A DNA stretch of 64,000 nucleotides from Chlorokybus atmophyticus (Eukaryota > Streptophyta > Chlorokybophyceae > Chlorokybales > Chlorokybaceae), in contig RHPI01003642.1 of NCBI GenBank assembly GCA_009103225.1, forward strand, positions 983,099 through 1,047,098. The letters run 5' to 3'. Below, piece by piece: positions 23,862 through 36,863 of this stretch. A program made the translations under genes and the position numbers. A model generated the notes under the pieces. The model saw nothing but the letters and a program-made list of their open reading frames with translations. It was not told the DNA's origin and did no database searches. Within the stretch, counting starts at the first letter, position 1; the number at the start of each line of letters is the position of its first letter.

Positions 23862-25712
23862 CGCTCAGCAGCCCCTCCCGCCGCAAACAGCACCTCCCCA
23901 GCGCAGCAGGGGGGCGGGAGGATCAGCACGGCAACCGCCTCAGCGGTCCCCGCAGCTGCAAGCCCATCCCCTTGTGAGAGGCGCCCACAGCACGAGGACA
24001 ACACGCGCAGAGTCCACCCTCAGGGTCAATCCAGCCGCTCCGCCTTGACGTCACCCACAGCAACCTCCTTGCCGACACCGAGAGAACCCTCTCCTCACTC
24101 GGTCCGTCCAGCAAGCAACAACCCCTGCCGCCACCGCCGCCGCCGCCCACAGCTGTATATATCCCAACAGCCACTTCTGCTTTCTTGTGCTGCACTTTCC
24201 CAAAAGAAAGCAGGCTGTAGCCTACCAAACCTCGTCGACGTAAGTCGTTGCGCTTTCACAGCGACGCACGTTGGGCTAGTCGCTGCTTGCGATCTGATTC
24301 GCAAGGCGCACGTTAACGTTATGTGCTCGCGTCTGCCAGTGGCAAGTTGTTCCACCACTGGCAACGCCGTCACTGTCACGGTCATTGGCGTGGTCGGTTC
24401 ACGCCGAGAGGGGAATTCTCATTCGCGGGGAGGCTTCTCGGGTTTTGCTCACAGGTGCGCCGGGCTGGCTCTTTTGCGACTTTATGGACAGCTCGCACGT
24501 GCCGTGCCACATCAAATAACGCAGCGACAATTGGTGACGAGTCGTTACGTGCAGAAACAACGAAGCCCCGATTCTGCACAGATGTGACACTACATCGAAC
24601 TCACAAACAGCCTTTGCTGTGTTGTTGTGCAATTGTTGTGAACCTTCTCGCATAGATATACTCTCTTTAACACTATTGCTGAGCACAACCAGTGTGTAAT
24701 TAAGATTTAACTCTTTAGGTCTTTACTCACTCAATGCCCGATTATAGAAATGCTCTTATGTTGTTTAGAGATGATGGGGGGGACCATATGCGTGTGCGCA
24801 CGCACGCATTGTGCATGTGGGTGTGAAGGTGCGTGTGCGTGCGCATCCAACATCGGCGCTTACATCAATAGGGTATGGCGTGTTCATGGCGACTCACTAC
24901 TGAAATATGCAATTCCCTGCTGTTGATGTTGTGTTCTGCATTTTACAACTTGGGTTTTCCGTTATAAATTATGCTTGTACGTATCATATGTACAAGCACA
25001 GTATGTGTATGTCCTTTCCTCTTGAACCTCATGTTTGCGTAACATAGTCTAGCAGCGTACACCTCTTGTAGCATTGATATACGATCAGCTAAACCAAATG
25101 TTAGTTGGTAAGATATGAGCTGCTTAGGAGTTGTTGAAAAATAGACCATTTGGATAGCACAACACATGGAAGACAACCTCTGAATAGATTCTAAACCCTC
25201 AATTCTAATTCACCAAATGCGAAGCGATTACACGAGATTGCACCAGATGGCACCAGCAGCGGTAGATACATGAAAAATATTGCTTCCCATCTGAACACTT
25301 GATACTACCATGGCGCAATTTCTGTTTAATTTCTACCACATGGTGGTGGTTTCTTACCAATGTGCAGTGGTAGCTTCTTCTAATAGGAATACGGTGTAAC
25401 GACACATGGCAGACCCAATGAAATACGAAAAGACAAAAAAGATATTGGATGTTAATGTTTCGTGTGGCACATGGCTAATAGTTACCGCCTATTTAAAAGA
25501 CACAAAACGCTTGATATATATGTCAAGACCTCAAAGGTTATGATCTGTTTGTTCTCGAACTTTAACTATATGCATTTGTCTTTACCCTATTGTTGAAGAT
25601 GCAAACGCCTGACACATTGTCGGAAAACGTGACGCCGGTTGTAATCCCACTAGCTCAGCAATGAAATCTAAGCACACATATCGTACAGCCCTTCTCCTCC
25701 ATAAGTGACTGC

Positions 25713-25764
<52 letters not shown>

Positions 25765-26525
25765 AGATGTCCACAGGGTCTATTTGCCGACTTACACTTC
25801 AAGAGCATAAGATGATTAAATTCTTCTCTAAACATTGATCAAAGATCGACCTTTCTTGTACCCCGCACCCGTGCAATAAGCCTGAAGATTCCGCAAAATA
25901 AAATTCGACGACTTTCACCAAGCCATTGAATATATATGTTACTACTATATCATAAGCAGCATTAAACTTGACTGTGCGCTTTGTGCGGCTTGTGCGTTCA
26001 GGTCACGTGCGCTTGCGCCTTTGCCACTATGTTGCTCTGCCACGTCACCAGGACCAACGGCGGCGTCGGCGGCGGCGGCGGCAGCCTTGGTGAGATGAAC
26101 TTAGTCAGATAGTCAGTTCCCCGATTGTGCATTCTTTCGTTTCTCGTGGTTGAGGGCTGGACGGATGTGTGTCTTTAGTGCTATTGCGCTAGCTGCGTGA
26201 GTGGTGCCCGTGGAAAGGCTTAAGCGCTGCACACCTACACCCTCAAGCGCAGGCAGAGTTCCAAATCAGGTAATTTTGGTAGATTAGATCAAAGTACATT
26301 AACAAAACAGCATTTGATGTGGTGAATGACGTGGTATGTTTTACTGTGTTGAGCGTCAGACTATTGCAATACATGATCAGTCGTGCACATCTGATACACA
26401 CATTTGACTGAGTAGATGAAGGCACATACGTACAGGCACATATAGCTCGAAAACAGGGCAGGGCGGTTGTGAGGACGGAGTAACTCATAAGTTGGAAATG
26501 GCAGTGTAAAAGAGCGAGGAGCGCA
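23862..26525. other. Divergent spacer MgtE / DRC10
   Basis: Holds the two promoters. 23862-24300 is GC-rich with (CCG)n near 24130; open frames there are antisense shadows. About 24650-25700 is AT-rich and empty. A (CT)n tract lies at 25716-25763. A short GGC-rich open stretch with an ATG near 26029 and a GT donor near 26090 could be a 5' exon of the DRC10 gene, but this is unproven. Confidence 0.5.
25716..25763. repeat. (CT)n microsatellite
   Basis: About 24 uninterrupted CT units upstream of the DRC10 gene. A second, similar run at 26655-26702 abuts the assembly gap. Confidence 0.95.
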
Positions 26526-26653
26526 ATGAACAGCGTGGATGCTCAGCGCGTGGTGGCGGTGGTGGACGAGGCCATTGCCGACATGCACCGCCTCGCCACC
26601 TTCGCCCACCTCGCCACCGTCTCCACCACCATCACCCGCGCAGAGGTGCACGA

Positions 26654-26702
<49 letters not shown>

Positions 26703-29256
26703 NNNNNNNNNNNNNNNNNNNNNNNNNNNNNNNNNNNNNNNNNNNNNNNNNNNNNNNNNNNNNNNNNNNNNNNNNNNNNNNNNNNNNNNNNNNNNNNNNN
26801 NNNNNNNNNNNNNNNNNNNNNNNNNNNNNNNNNNNNNNNNNNNNNNNNNNNNNNNNNNNNNNNNNNNNNNNNNNNNNNNNNNNNNNNNNNNNNNNNNNNN
26901 NNNNNNNNNNNNNNNNNNNNNNNNNNNNNNNNNNNNNNNNNNNNNNNNNNNNNNNNNNNNNNNNNNNNNNNNNNNNNNNNNNNNNNNNNNNNNNNNNNNN
27001 NNNNNNNNNNNNNNNNNNNNNNNNNNNNNNNNNNNNNNNNNNNNNNNNNNNNNNNNNNNNNNNNNNNNNNNNNNNNNNNNNNNNNNNNNNNNNNNNNNNN
27101 NNNNNNNNNNNNNNNNNNNNNNNNNNNNNNNNNNNNNNNNNNNNNNNNNNNNNNNNNNNNNNNNNNNNNNNNNNNNNNNNNNNNNNNNNNNNNNNNNNNN
27201 NNNNNNNNNNNNNNNNNNNNNNNNNNNNNNNNNNNNNNNNNNNNNNNNNNNNNNNNNNNNNNNNNNNNNNNNNNNNNNNNNNNNNNNNNNNNNNNNNNNN
27301 NNNNNNNNNNNNNNNNNNNNNNNNNNNNNNNNNNNNNNNNNNNNNNNNNNNNNNNNNNNNNACCCTCCAGGTGTCCCCTCCCTCCTACCTCCCCTCTCCC
27401 GCCCCTCTCCTCCTCTCCTCCTACCTCCTGGCCGCCCGCGACGCCGCCTCCTCCGCCGCTGACGGCATCCTTCTCCCCCAGGAAGGCGCGCTGGCCGCCA
27501 CGCACGCTCTAACTAAACTACTCGCGCGCGGGGGAGCGGTCACCAAGGCACTGCAGGATACGCTTGCAGAGGAGAAGGCGGAGGTGTCGAACGGGATGAG
27601 AGTGTTTATGGAGACGATGAAGGCGCTGAGGGAATCTGTCTTTACGAATTTGGCGACGACGGTAGAGGAGCAGGCTGCACGCAATGCAGCACAAGTGAGT
27701 TGGTTGGCGGCTGTGTGTGTAACATGAGAGTGTGAGTGCGAGTGTGCGTGTGCGTGTGCGCGTATGTGCACACTCAAATATGCGTGCGTTTAACAGGAGG
27801 AGGCGAAGAAGCGGGAAGAGCGTGCGGCGAGGGATCTGGCAGCGTTGGAGCAGCAATCGCGTGTGGAGGGCAGAGAGAGGAGCAAAGCCATTCGAGCCCT
27901 CGCCGACGCCGAGGTGACAAAACAACAATGGATTACAGTCCCAGTCAACACGCGCACGCGCACGCACACTCACTCTCCCCCATGCAGGCTCGTGCTAGCG
28001 AGGAGGTCGAGGGCGTGAAGCGCGTGGCTAGTCAAGCCGCTTCTCATCTCATCTCCGAGTCCGATGCATCCGAGCGCGAGTCTGCATCGGCGTTCGAGTC
28101 CCGCGAGTCCACATTGCGAGCGGAGTCTGCGGCCGCGAAGGCCGAGCTCGCTAAGGCACGCGCCGCCAACGCTGAGGCGGAGACGCTACAGAGGTCGAGG
28201 TGCAGGAAGGGAGAGGCGGAAGTGAGAGCGTGGCTGGCGGAGTATGATAGGGATGTCGGGACAAAGCATGGACAGCTCGTCGCGGAAAAGGTGGGGTGTT
28301 ATTGTCATTGCCGTTGTTGTTGTTGATGTTGGCCTTATCAAGCTATGTATGCTGGTGTTCATGCACTAGTGTGTCTGTGTGCGAGCGCGCGTGCGCAAGC
28401 ACATACTGTATGCCACCTCCAACATGCACCTAACTGCGGCTTTGTTGATGTGACTTTCAGGCAGCCTATGAACGCGTCCTGACGAGGATCAAAGACTGTG
28501 AAGCGTTCTTCCACATACGCAAACTGAGGGTAAGTGTGAGGACTCTCACTCATACGTGTCACTCGAGTGTTGCTGTTGCTGTTGCTCACGTGTGGCCTCT
28601 TCTACTCCAGGAGGATGAGAAGCTGGCAATAGAGAAGATGCAAGCCGAGCTGCGCCTGGTAAGCACTTGCGTGAGGCTAAGAGCCAGTGCAACAACACCC
28701 ACTTCACCTATTCTGTCTACACACACAACAACACTTGGTCATGACACTTGGCCTTCCTACCCATAGAAAGAGGAGAGCAAGAAGTTCCAGAATGACTTTG
28801 CGGCACGGCGGATCCAACGGCAGTGGCGTGCAATTCTGGCCTTGCGGCGAGCCGAGAAGGGGGAAAAGGGGGGAAAGAAGGGCTCCGCCAAGAAGAAAGC
28901 ATCTGCTAAGGTGGGCTTGTAAGGGTGGGTGTGGGTGCGCACTTGCATGTCCATGCAAGCTGCGTGCGTGCGTGTGCATGTTTGCGTGCATCAGGTGAGT
29001 GTGGATAACTGATACGGTGTTGTCGTCTCTCTACCCTTTGTAGGGTGCTGCACCTGCGAAGAAGGGTTCTGCCAAGCCAAAGGTACTGTGCTTGCCAGCT
29101 ATGCGTATGCTGGTGGGATAGAGTGCTTGTTGTTGTCAAATGATGCCAATACGCATGCTGATCGTGGGATTGTACCTGCAGTCGCCGGGTGGGGGCAAGA
29201 AGTCTCCTAAGGGGGGTGCAAGCAAGAAGAAGAAGAGCGGCAAGAAAAGCCCTTGA
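26526..29256 (+). CDS. DRC10: Nexin-dynein regulatory complex protein DRC10-like (IQCD)
   Basis: IQ-motif coiled-coil protein of the ciliary nexin-dynein regulatory complex. Visible exons: 26526-26645, gap, 27371-27694, 27797-27913, 27988-28290, 28461-28529, 28611-28658, 28767-28910, 29044-29082, 29182-29256. Every intron is phase 0, giving at least 412 residues. The N-terminus (DAQRVVAVVDEAIADMHRL) resembles the IQCD opening (RIMSILDEAI). The centre is Ala/Glu/Arg-rich coiled coil. VRAWLAEYDRDVGTKHGQL matches the WxxKYDxxMGxKQ block shared by IQCD and IQCG. An IQ motif follows (ARRIQRQWRAILALRR). The tail is Lys/Gly/Ser-rich (KKGSAKKKASAKG), as in IQCD. DRC9/IQCG is the alternative. One or more exons may be lost in the gap. 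Confidence 0.75.
26703..27361. other. Assembly gap (659 N) next to (CT)n
   Basis: The run of N begins directly after a (CT)n tract (26655-26702) within intron 1 of the DRC10 gene, so the assembly probably broke on the microsatellite. A small exon could be hidden here. Confidence 0.95.
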
Positions 29257-29969
29257 TACATAACACAGCTGTTACTCGCGCTGCTGAGAGGTGTGTTGCC
29301 AATCATAACAGCATAATCTAAAAACTTCGTTCATTCCACCAATATCATCCTCACATAATTGCGCACATGACTAATGACTTGCACCGTTATCTTTAGATGT
29401 TCAGCTGAGGGTTGGATTTATCGTCTGCCTAAAACGAAATTTGGTTAGTCAATGAAGCCGTGATAGTACATGCCTATGTTATGTGATTCAGTTCTAGCAT
29501 TGGCTATATTGTTGATGGGCGAAGCAACTATCTAGGTGATCCTGTAAGAATGCACTAACATTGTGTTGCATTTTACAATAACACACTTAGCTGAGTACTG
29601 CACTGATTGTTGCTTTGTTTGCTGTGGTTTGTTGTTGTCAGCAGTGAGTCGTGCTGTCAATATTGTTTGTCTTTGCATTACCACATCACAATCATAGGCA
29701 GTGCCAACAGCTGATGCTGGACAAGAATGCTGCCGAACAGGGAGGTTTTGTCAGGGATTGTCAGCAACAAGAAGTAACTTGTCTAGTACCATTGCAGGTA
29801 TCAATGCCTGTGTGCGCGTCACTGCTGATTACACAGTCATTATCGCGGCCAGCAGTTGCTGCGTTAACTAATCCTCTCGGGCGCCAACCACTTTCTGCTA
29901 CATGCGAGTCCTGATCACTGCCGGCAATCCTTGCAAAGCAATGCTATACAAAAAGCCTCAGCTACCAGC
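29257..29969. other. Convergent spacer DRC10 / glucan phosphorylase
   Basis: Two 3' untranslated regions meet here. AT-rich, no supportable open frame and no notable repeat. Confidence 0.6.
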
Positions 29970-32900
29970 TTAAGGCACTGGCAGGGGCTTCAATCCCCAG
30001 ATCTCCTTAGCATACTGGCGAATGGTGCGATCGCTGCTGAAAAACCCAGAGCCTGCGGTGCTCATGATAGACTGCCGCGCCCAGCCGTCTCTGTCCTTGT
30101 AGGCAGCGTCAACAGCCTCCTGCGCCTCAATATAACCGGCAAAGTCAACTCCAACCAAGAAGTAATCACCACGTCCATAGCCGCTGTTGCCCTCCAGTGA
30201 GCCAAGCAGCTGCTCCACTTCTTCGCGCTCCGACTTCTTTGAGCCGAAGACGCCCGTGCGAATGTAGTCCAATGTCTCCGTGAACTTTGGATGCGGTGTG
30301 TACTGCGATTATTGCATACGCATCACAACAGGCCGGATGTGACACCATATACAAGTACTAGCAACCCTCAACCACCCCTACCTTGCCCTCGGCGCGCTCT
30401 TCACGCAGCCGGGCTACGTCCTCAGCGCGCACCCCGAACAAGAAGAAGTTCTCATGTCCAACCTGTTTGATAGCAGCATTCACAACAAGTCAGTACCGTG
30501 CACATGCAAGCCAGCAAATTTGGTCAGGTCAAATATGGTCTCGAGTTGTGGTCCCAATGTCACTCACCTCATCACGAATCTCAACATTGGCGCCGTCCAA
30601 TGTACCAATAATTAAGCAACCATTCATGGCAAACTTCATGTTGCTGGTACCACTGGCCTCCATGCCAGCCGTGCTGTGCATCAAGCAGGTCAGGGTCAAG
30701 GACGCGCCAGTGACAACAGAAGCTCCAGCACGTTGCAAACAGCATATATACGAAGTGTGCAATGCACCTGATGTGCTGAGACAGTTCACTAGCAGGAATC
30801 AGCCTCTCAGCAAGAGTGACGTTGTAGTCTGGAACGAAAACAACCTGCCATACAAGGTCGTAAGCACACTGCATGCAGGAGGTCAAGAACAACGAGGCAT
30901 TGGCAGCCTGCCTCACCTTCAACAGGTCCTCAATCTCGGGGTCATTGTTCACAACATGGCCAACCATGGACACAAACTTCACAATACGCTTAGCCTGCCA
31001 GTAAGTGGCAAAGGCCTTGCCACCAATCATGACAGCACGAGGGACAACAGACTTTCGCTGTTCTGGTGTCATCTCCTTAATCTTCTTGTAGCGGTACACC
31101 ACGCCAAGGATGTTCAATAGCTGCCTCTTATACTCGTGGATACGTTTGACCTGCACGTTCACAGCTGTGCATAGCTGGTCTTTGAGCATGCAGTGCAATG
31201 CAAGGTGCAGTACCTGGATATCAAATAGGGCGGCAGGCGGTAGCTCGACACCACAAGTGTCCTTGATGTATTGTGCGAGGTTGGCTTTGTTCTCAAACTT
31301 GGACGCGTTCCACTCCTTGTGCAACTCCTTGTCATCCGCAAACTGCAGAATACACGAGTCATGCGACTGTGCATGTTGTAGGGAAAGCATTGCTGCTATA
31401 CTGAAGAGAGAATTGATACCTGTCGCAAGCCTTGGAGCAGGTCAAGATCAGTAACCCATTCGTCCGTGCCCAACCACTTGGTGATGACCGCGCTCAAACC
31501 TGCAGAGACACTCGTGAGAACTGCATCAACTTGAAGTTTCCTTTGAGGCAGCATGTTGTCAGGACCCTCCTCACTTGGGTTGCAAAACTTCAACCAGCGG
31601 CGAGGGGTGACACCATTCGTCTTGTTTTGGAACTTTTCAGGAAACAGCTCGTAGAAATCCTTGAAGACATCGCTCTTGACAATTTCTGTGTGGATGGCGG
31701 CCACACCATTAACGGCCACTCCAGCAATGACACTCATGTTTGCCATGCGCACCTCCGGAGGTGGGCCCTGAGTAAAACCACCTAGTCAGCCTGATTGAAC
31801 TGCTAAGTCAATGCTGCATGGAAGCCATCCAGGCATGCCCCATATGAATACTGCTTACATCATCTTCCACCATGGCCACTGCCATAATCCTGCCCTGTGG
31901 GGTGAGATTGCCCAAGATTCGCATGGACTCCTTTTTCTTGCTGAGCTCCTTGGGTGGCAGATCTTTGTACTTCTCCTCCAGAAAATCAACAAACTGCAAA
32001 ATACAAAGAGGCATATCTGGGCCAATTGCAAATTGCGAGTCCAGGGAAGCTAGCACTCGCCACTCATTGAACTGTCAGTGCGCACCCGCAGTTCCAAACT
32101 ACTGCATTGTACAATGGTGGTTCCCGTTTAAAAGCACGTTCACAAATGCTCTCACCCTGTCATCAATCTCTGCAATGATATGTGTGTGGCGTGGCAACAG
32201 CTTCTTCATCAGCTTCAGCGGCCACTTCTCAAGCGCCTCGGGCAAAACGGTGTGGTTGGTGTATGCACAGGCCCTGTCATCAATTGCGTTATAAACTACA
32301 TTGGCAGTTGCTTATTGCCAAAATCAACCATGCCAGTTACTGAGGAAGCAGGCATACTTGCAGGTGATGCCCCAGGCCTTGTCAAAGGATAGCCCTTGCT
32401 CGTCCATAAGCAACCGCATCAACTCAGGAACGACCAGCGAAGGATGTGTATCGTTCATCTGTACAATTGCCTTGGTCGGTAGCTCTTCCCAGTTGACAGG
32501 CAGTCCCCGCTTCTCGCGCAGGACCTTGAAGCGTGCCATGATATCCTGCAGGGATGCGCTGACCAGCATGTATTGCTGCTTCAACCGCAGAGCCTTGCCC
32601 TCTGTAGTTCCATCTCCAGGATACAGCACGGAGTTAATCTGGAAACAGCAGTGCAATCTCAGGCAGCTAGCTTATTCGCCGAGTTCAGCCTACCAACTGA
32701 AAGAACAATCTAGACTAAAAAACGCTGCTAAGAGACACAAGCTGTAAGTGACCTTCCTTCTCCGTGATTTGGTGTCATACAAGGAGTACTTGTTCATAAC
32801 AGCAGTAAGTTTCAACAAGTGTCAATCACAGTCTGCAAGCAGCGCACCTTTTCAGCTTCGATCTGTGCACCAGCAGCCTTTGTATGATGCCCAGAGTTGA

Positions 32901-34800
32901 ATTGCTCCAAGTTGAAGAGTGATGGTGGTGCATGAGCATTCCACAATCTCAAGTTGATGGTGTTCTTGGTGCCATACCTGCAGGACATGCCAACTTGTGC
33001 TGAACTGACCACTCAACCACATACAATCTGACACACTCTGAAGGCTTGTTATCTGCACTAGTCAACCTCTCTGCTCATGTTCCCATAACATGGTGGTTGC
33101 ACACAGATGTCACTGTCATGCTATTCAGGTTGATCGTTGTTACTATCAACTCAGACTCTGCCATGGCAACTGGCTGTCTACCACTGGATGCAAACGTGCA
33201 TCACATTGAAGCCACGCGACTCGCATCAGCAGTCGCCACAGGAAGGAGGCTGTTTACATCCATTAACATGTATTCTACCGAACACTCACCCTGGGATGGG
33301 ATTGTCGTATGCCACTGCGAACAATTCCTCCCCTCCTTCCCAAGTCACCTGGCCCTTGGACTTGGTCACCGAACCATAGTAGCGGATTGGGTAAGCAATG
33401 TCAGGCCTGGGAATCTCCCAAGGGTTGCCATACTGCCAAGCACGCCTACAGTTAGTGAGCGAATCCTACGCATTATGCAGTGGTACAAACAAGCAGCAGC
33501 AGCCAGGGCAATAATCAGCGTTGATGCAGCATGCCAACCTCCAGCCAGTCTTCAGCATGCTCTTCTTGGGTGCCATCCTCAGCAATGGTCTGGCGGAACA
33601 AGCCATACTTGTACCTCATGCCATAACCCCAGCCAGGAAGGTTGGTTGTGGCAATGGAGTCAAGGAAACACGACGCCAGGCGACCAAGGCCACCATTGCC
33701 CAGAGCCGCATCGCGCTCCTGTAGACGAGATCCGGCAATGCTCAGCCCACTGGCAGCAACAAGACGAGCCAACTACTATGACCTCTTCCTCATAAGGTGG
33801 GTACTTTGAAAACAACGAGTTCCCTACCCGACTAGCCACGTCTTCAATGTCCTGACCATACTTCTTCAGCACCTCAGCGTATTCGCCTCGTAGCCCCAAG
33901 TTCCCAATGGCATTGAGCAGAGTGCGACCCTACATGCAGTGATGATATTGTTGCAAAGTGCACCTGACCAGCAATTCAAACCACACTTGTCAATAAAAGC
34001 TCACCTGCAAAAACTCCATAGAAATGTAGTAGCACATCTTTGGGTCCTCCTTGAGAAACAACTCGTAAGTCTCATTGAAGCGCTCGACCAGGCGCTCCTT
34101 GACAGACTTGGCCACGACAGCATATGCGTTTTTGGGGTAAAACACCGAAACTGGAGTATGCTTCATATGGTAATCCACGCTCTTCTCAACATCCTTCTTG
34201 GAACTGCAGGCGTAAACAGATCAGCAGGCCAAACTGACTGCCTTCAATCTCCACCGCCAACATCAACTCAACATGCTTTGCATGCAGCAGCCAGTGCACA
34301 AGGATGGTGTAGGCATGTTCTCTGATGTTCTGCACATGCATGCAGAGCAGCATCACAACCCCTGTCCACCCTTTCCCTTCGTGCAACACTTCAGCGACTG
34401 ATGTCCACATGGCATAGCCATTGACCGTTAATATGCTGTGGCATGCGCAATGCTACAGCATCCCAACGTGGCTCTGAAGCGGCTGCGTAACTATCCCAGG
34501 GTTGAACCGCTGGAATGCACCATGCAAAGGTGGGCACACGAAGCAATGCCCTACGCACATGCCGGTGGGAGGAGCGACGGTGGTCTTCGGCGGCTCCGTG
34601 GCAATCGCCTGGACGGCGGGAACGCCGGCGGCGGCCATGCGGGCGGGGCGGCAGGGGAGCGATCGGAGGAGGCGAGCGCCTGCGTCACCGGCAACAAAGC
34701 TACTCCGCGAAGCAGGAGCAGGTGCTTGTAGCAACCGTTCACAAACCCTCCCAGAAGCCGCGCCGCTCGCCACCGTCGCTGCCGCCGCCGCCATCCCCAT
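29970..34800 (-). CDS. Alpha-1,4-glucan (starch) phosphorylase, probably plastidial
   Basis: A 920-residue glycosyltransferase family 35 enzyme releasing glucose 1-phosphate from starch. Seventeen minus-strand exons, all phases closing: 34800-34559, 34203-34005, 33929-33828, 33718-33539, 33432-33290, 32977-32848, 32638-32358, 32273-32156, 31993-31859, 31767-31575, 31499-31420, 31342-31214, 31150-30917, 30844-30768, 30673-30568, 30462-30382, 30302-29970. The PLP site is intact: [15 protein letters not shown] with Lys761. Other hallmarks are [50 protein letters not shown] and [12 protein letters not shown]. The first 80 residues are Ala/Arg/Ser-rich with few acids ([19 protein letters not shown]), like a transit peptide. 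The roughly 78-residue insertion of land-plant Pho1 is absent. Confidence 0.97.
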
Positions 34801-35267
34801 TGACCCAGCTAGCACTGCTACCGAAGCATACAGCCTTGGTTGTTACAGGCATGACAGCTAGCAGCCAGAACTTCTGGCTCGGAAGTTCCAATCTAGAGCA
34901 TAACTTCCGAGGCGGAACTGATGGCGTAACGCAGACACGCTGGCTGCAGCGTCGGAAATCTGACGCGTTAACAGTCGCCCAGCCAACGCCACTTCCTTGC
35001 AGCCTGGAAATCGCGGTATGTCGCGAAGTCGACGTGCGAGGCGTCGTATGTCGGTCAATGAATTGCCATCAGTAACTTTCCAATGACTGTAGTCGAAATG
35101 CCCTGATTTTGGGGAACGGCGATTGACGTTTTGTCAACGTCGCAGCGAGCCCACAGCCGCCGCAGATGAACGACATACAAATACCCTCAACCCATGTCAC
35201 CATTGACTGACGTCGATAGAGCGCAACTCCCAGGCACCAGGGGCAAATTGCGTTGGCTGAGCAATTG

Positions 35268-35304
35268 TTAACGGCGTTAGTCTGACTTAGACTAATGCCG
35301 TTAA
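35268..35304. repeat. 16-bp inverted repeat with one mismatch
   Basis: TTAACGGCGTTAGTCT (35268-35283) and its near complement (35289-35304) flank a 5-base loop; further partial pairing extends outward. It lies upstream of the phosphorylase gene. Confidence 0.85.
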
Positions 35305-36763
35305 TGATTGAGGGAAGTAACCGTTTACGATTACGGCGATTGCGGTTCTCGCTGTCAGTTACGAGTCGTAATTAAGCGTAAAGTTCCTATGATATTCTGC
35401 TTCCATGTGCTTTATGGAATCGCAGCAGGCGCTGGAAAAAGTGAAAAGCACAGATTCTGCTTTGCCGAGATGAACGCCAGCCAGCAGCCACCAAGTGCCA
35501 GCATGCAGATCGGACAGCTTCATGACAGCATGGAGATTCGTCACACCAGTTTCACGACTTCGCTGCAATCTGTCCGTGTGCAACTGACTGAATATGCTTG
35601 TTTGATTGCTGAGTACCTTTTCATGTGTGTAGCATACTGGTAAACAACCAGTGTTTCTGTGCTAAGCACTGTGCATTCGCTCAGTTGTGGCTCCAGATAT
35701 TAGCTCATACCAAGGAAAGCAGCGACAGAAAAGTTTACATGCAAACTATTACATTGATAAAGTGCACAATTTCAGCGCGTATTATGTCATAATGTGGCTT
35801 TGTTCGGTTCTAACAAAACTAAGCTATAATGTGGCTCCTTTTTAAAAACGCAAACCTACTCGAGCAAAAGTTGAGACACAACCGTTGTAGCTTTAACGTA
35901 ATACATAAGTACCAATGGTGGCTCGTGTCCAACATGTCAATTATTATCATGGCAAGTTGATGAAAGCTTGATGTAAACTAGTTATTAGCAATTTAAATAC
36001 TTGGATGTAGCGTATGTCTTTGCAAATCACCTCAACGCACGCAACACAAGTTACATTTTGTTAAACAAGTTTATTTACATTGGTGTACGCAAATAAAAAT
36101 TAGTCATTTATGTAAGTGTAGTAATTGATGTCTTCTCTAAACATTGCCCTCTACACGACGAACACAATCAACATGACAAAGTTATTGAGCATGCTGTGAG
36201 CAAGCATGCCGTTAATTAGATCAATCTGCCAATTATACTTGAGTACGTTAGTATACGCATATTTATGTGTAAGATAGCACTTCATATGTATATGAACCCA
36301 ATATACATGTCATCAACCATATACATTGTGATTTTGTATTGCTTATAATATTGGCAGATTACGCACCATATGCCTTATTCTTGTTGTACATGTGACAACA
36401 TGCTCTTCAACTTCATTTCATGCCATGTGTAACATATGAATCCGCTTTCGAAAGCTATTTTGTTTGTGCAAACTGCATGATGCACGTGTAATAATATATG
36501 CGGAGTGAAGCCAGGTATTGTTTATCATCCTTAGCAGGAGCTTGAGAGTGAACGTGCGCGCGATGCTGTCCGAGCTTTAGTATGCGGTTGGCATCAATAC
36601 AATGACACATGCAAATTCTTACTTGCTTGTTTCTCATATTAAAGTGAGCAGACAACTCATTACTATCAACATACAAGTTAATGGCTTCGAGTTGTTGGCT
36701 TGTATGCTGATTTGCATGCAAGTGAACATTTTGTTGATCATCATACATGAATGCATACAACAA

Positions 36764-36813
36764 TCATATCATATTGCTTCAGATCGATTGCGATCTCAAG
36801 CAATATGATATGA
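36764..36813. repeat. 23-bp foldback with 4-nt loop
   Basis: Arms 36764-36786 and 36791-36813 are reverse complements with one mismatch (core TCATATCATATTGCTT). The loop is ATTG. A TGTACC tandem array begins 13 bases downstream. Confidence 0.9.
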
Positions 36814-36825
36814 GCACTCGTGTAG

Positions 36826-36863
36826 CTGTACCTGTACCTGTACCTGTACCTGTACATGTACCT
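36826..36863. repeat. Tandem TGTACC hexamer array
   Basis: About six consecutive units, one with an A for C change, giving six GTAC tetranucleotides at 6-base spacing. Confidence 0.9.

Noticed and set aside
23805-24587. 260-codon plus-strand frame
   Set aside because: Antisense shadow of the GC-rich MgtE first exon and promoter; low-complexity Pro/Ser/Arg content and no domain.
26526-27512. Frames of more than 300 codons spanning the N gap
   Set aside because: Most of their length is unresolved bases; only the real exons on either side are kept.
36755-36813. CRISPR-like or prokaryotic terminator reading of the hairpins
   Set aside because: The window is clearly eukaryotic nuclear DNA with spliced genes; the hairpins are single, not spaced arrays.
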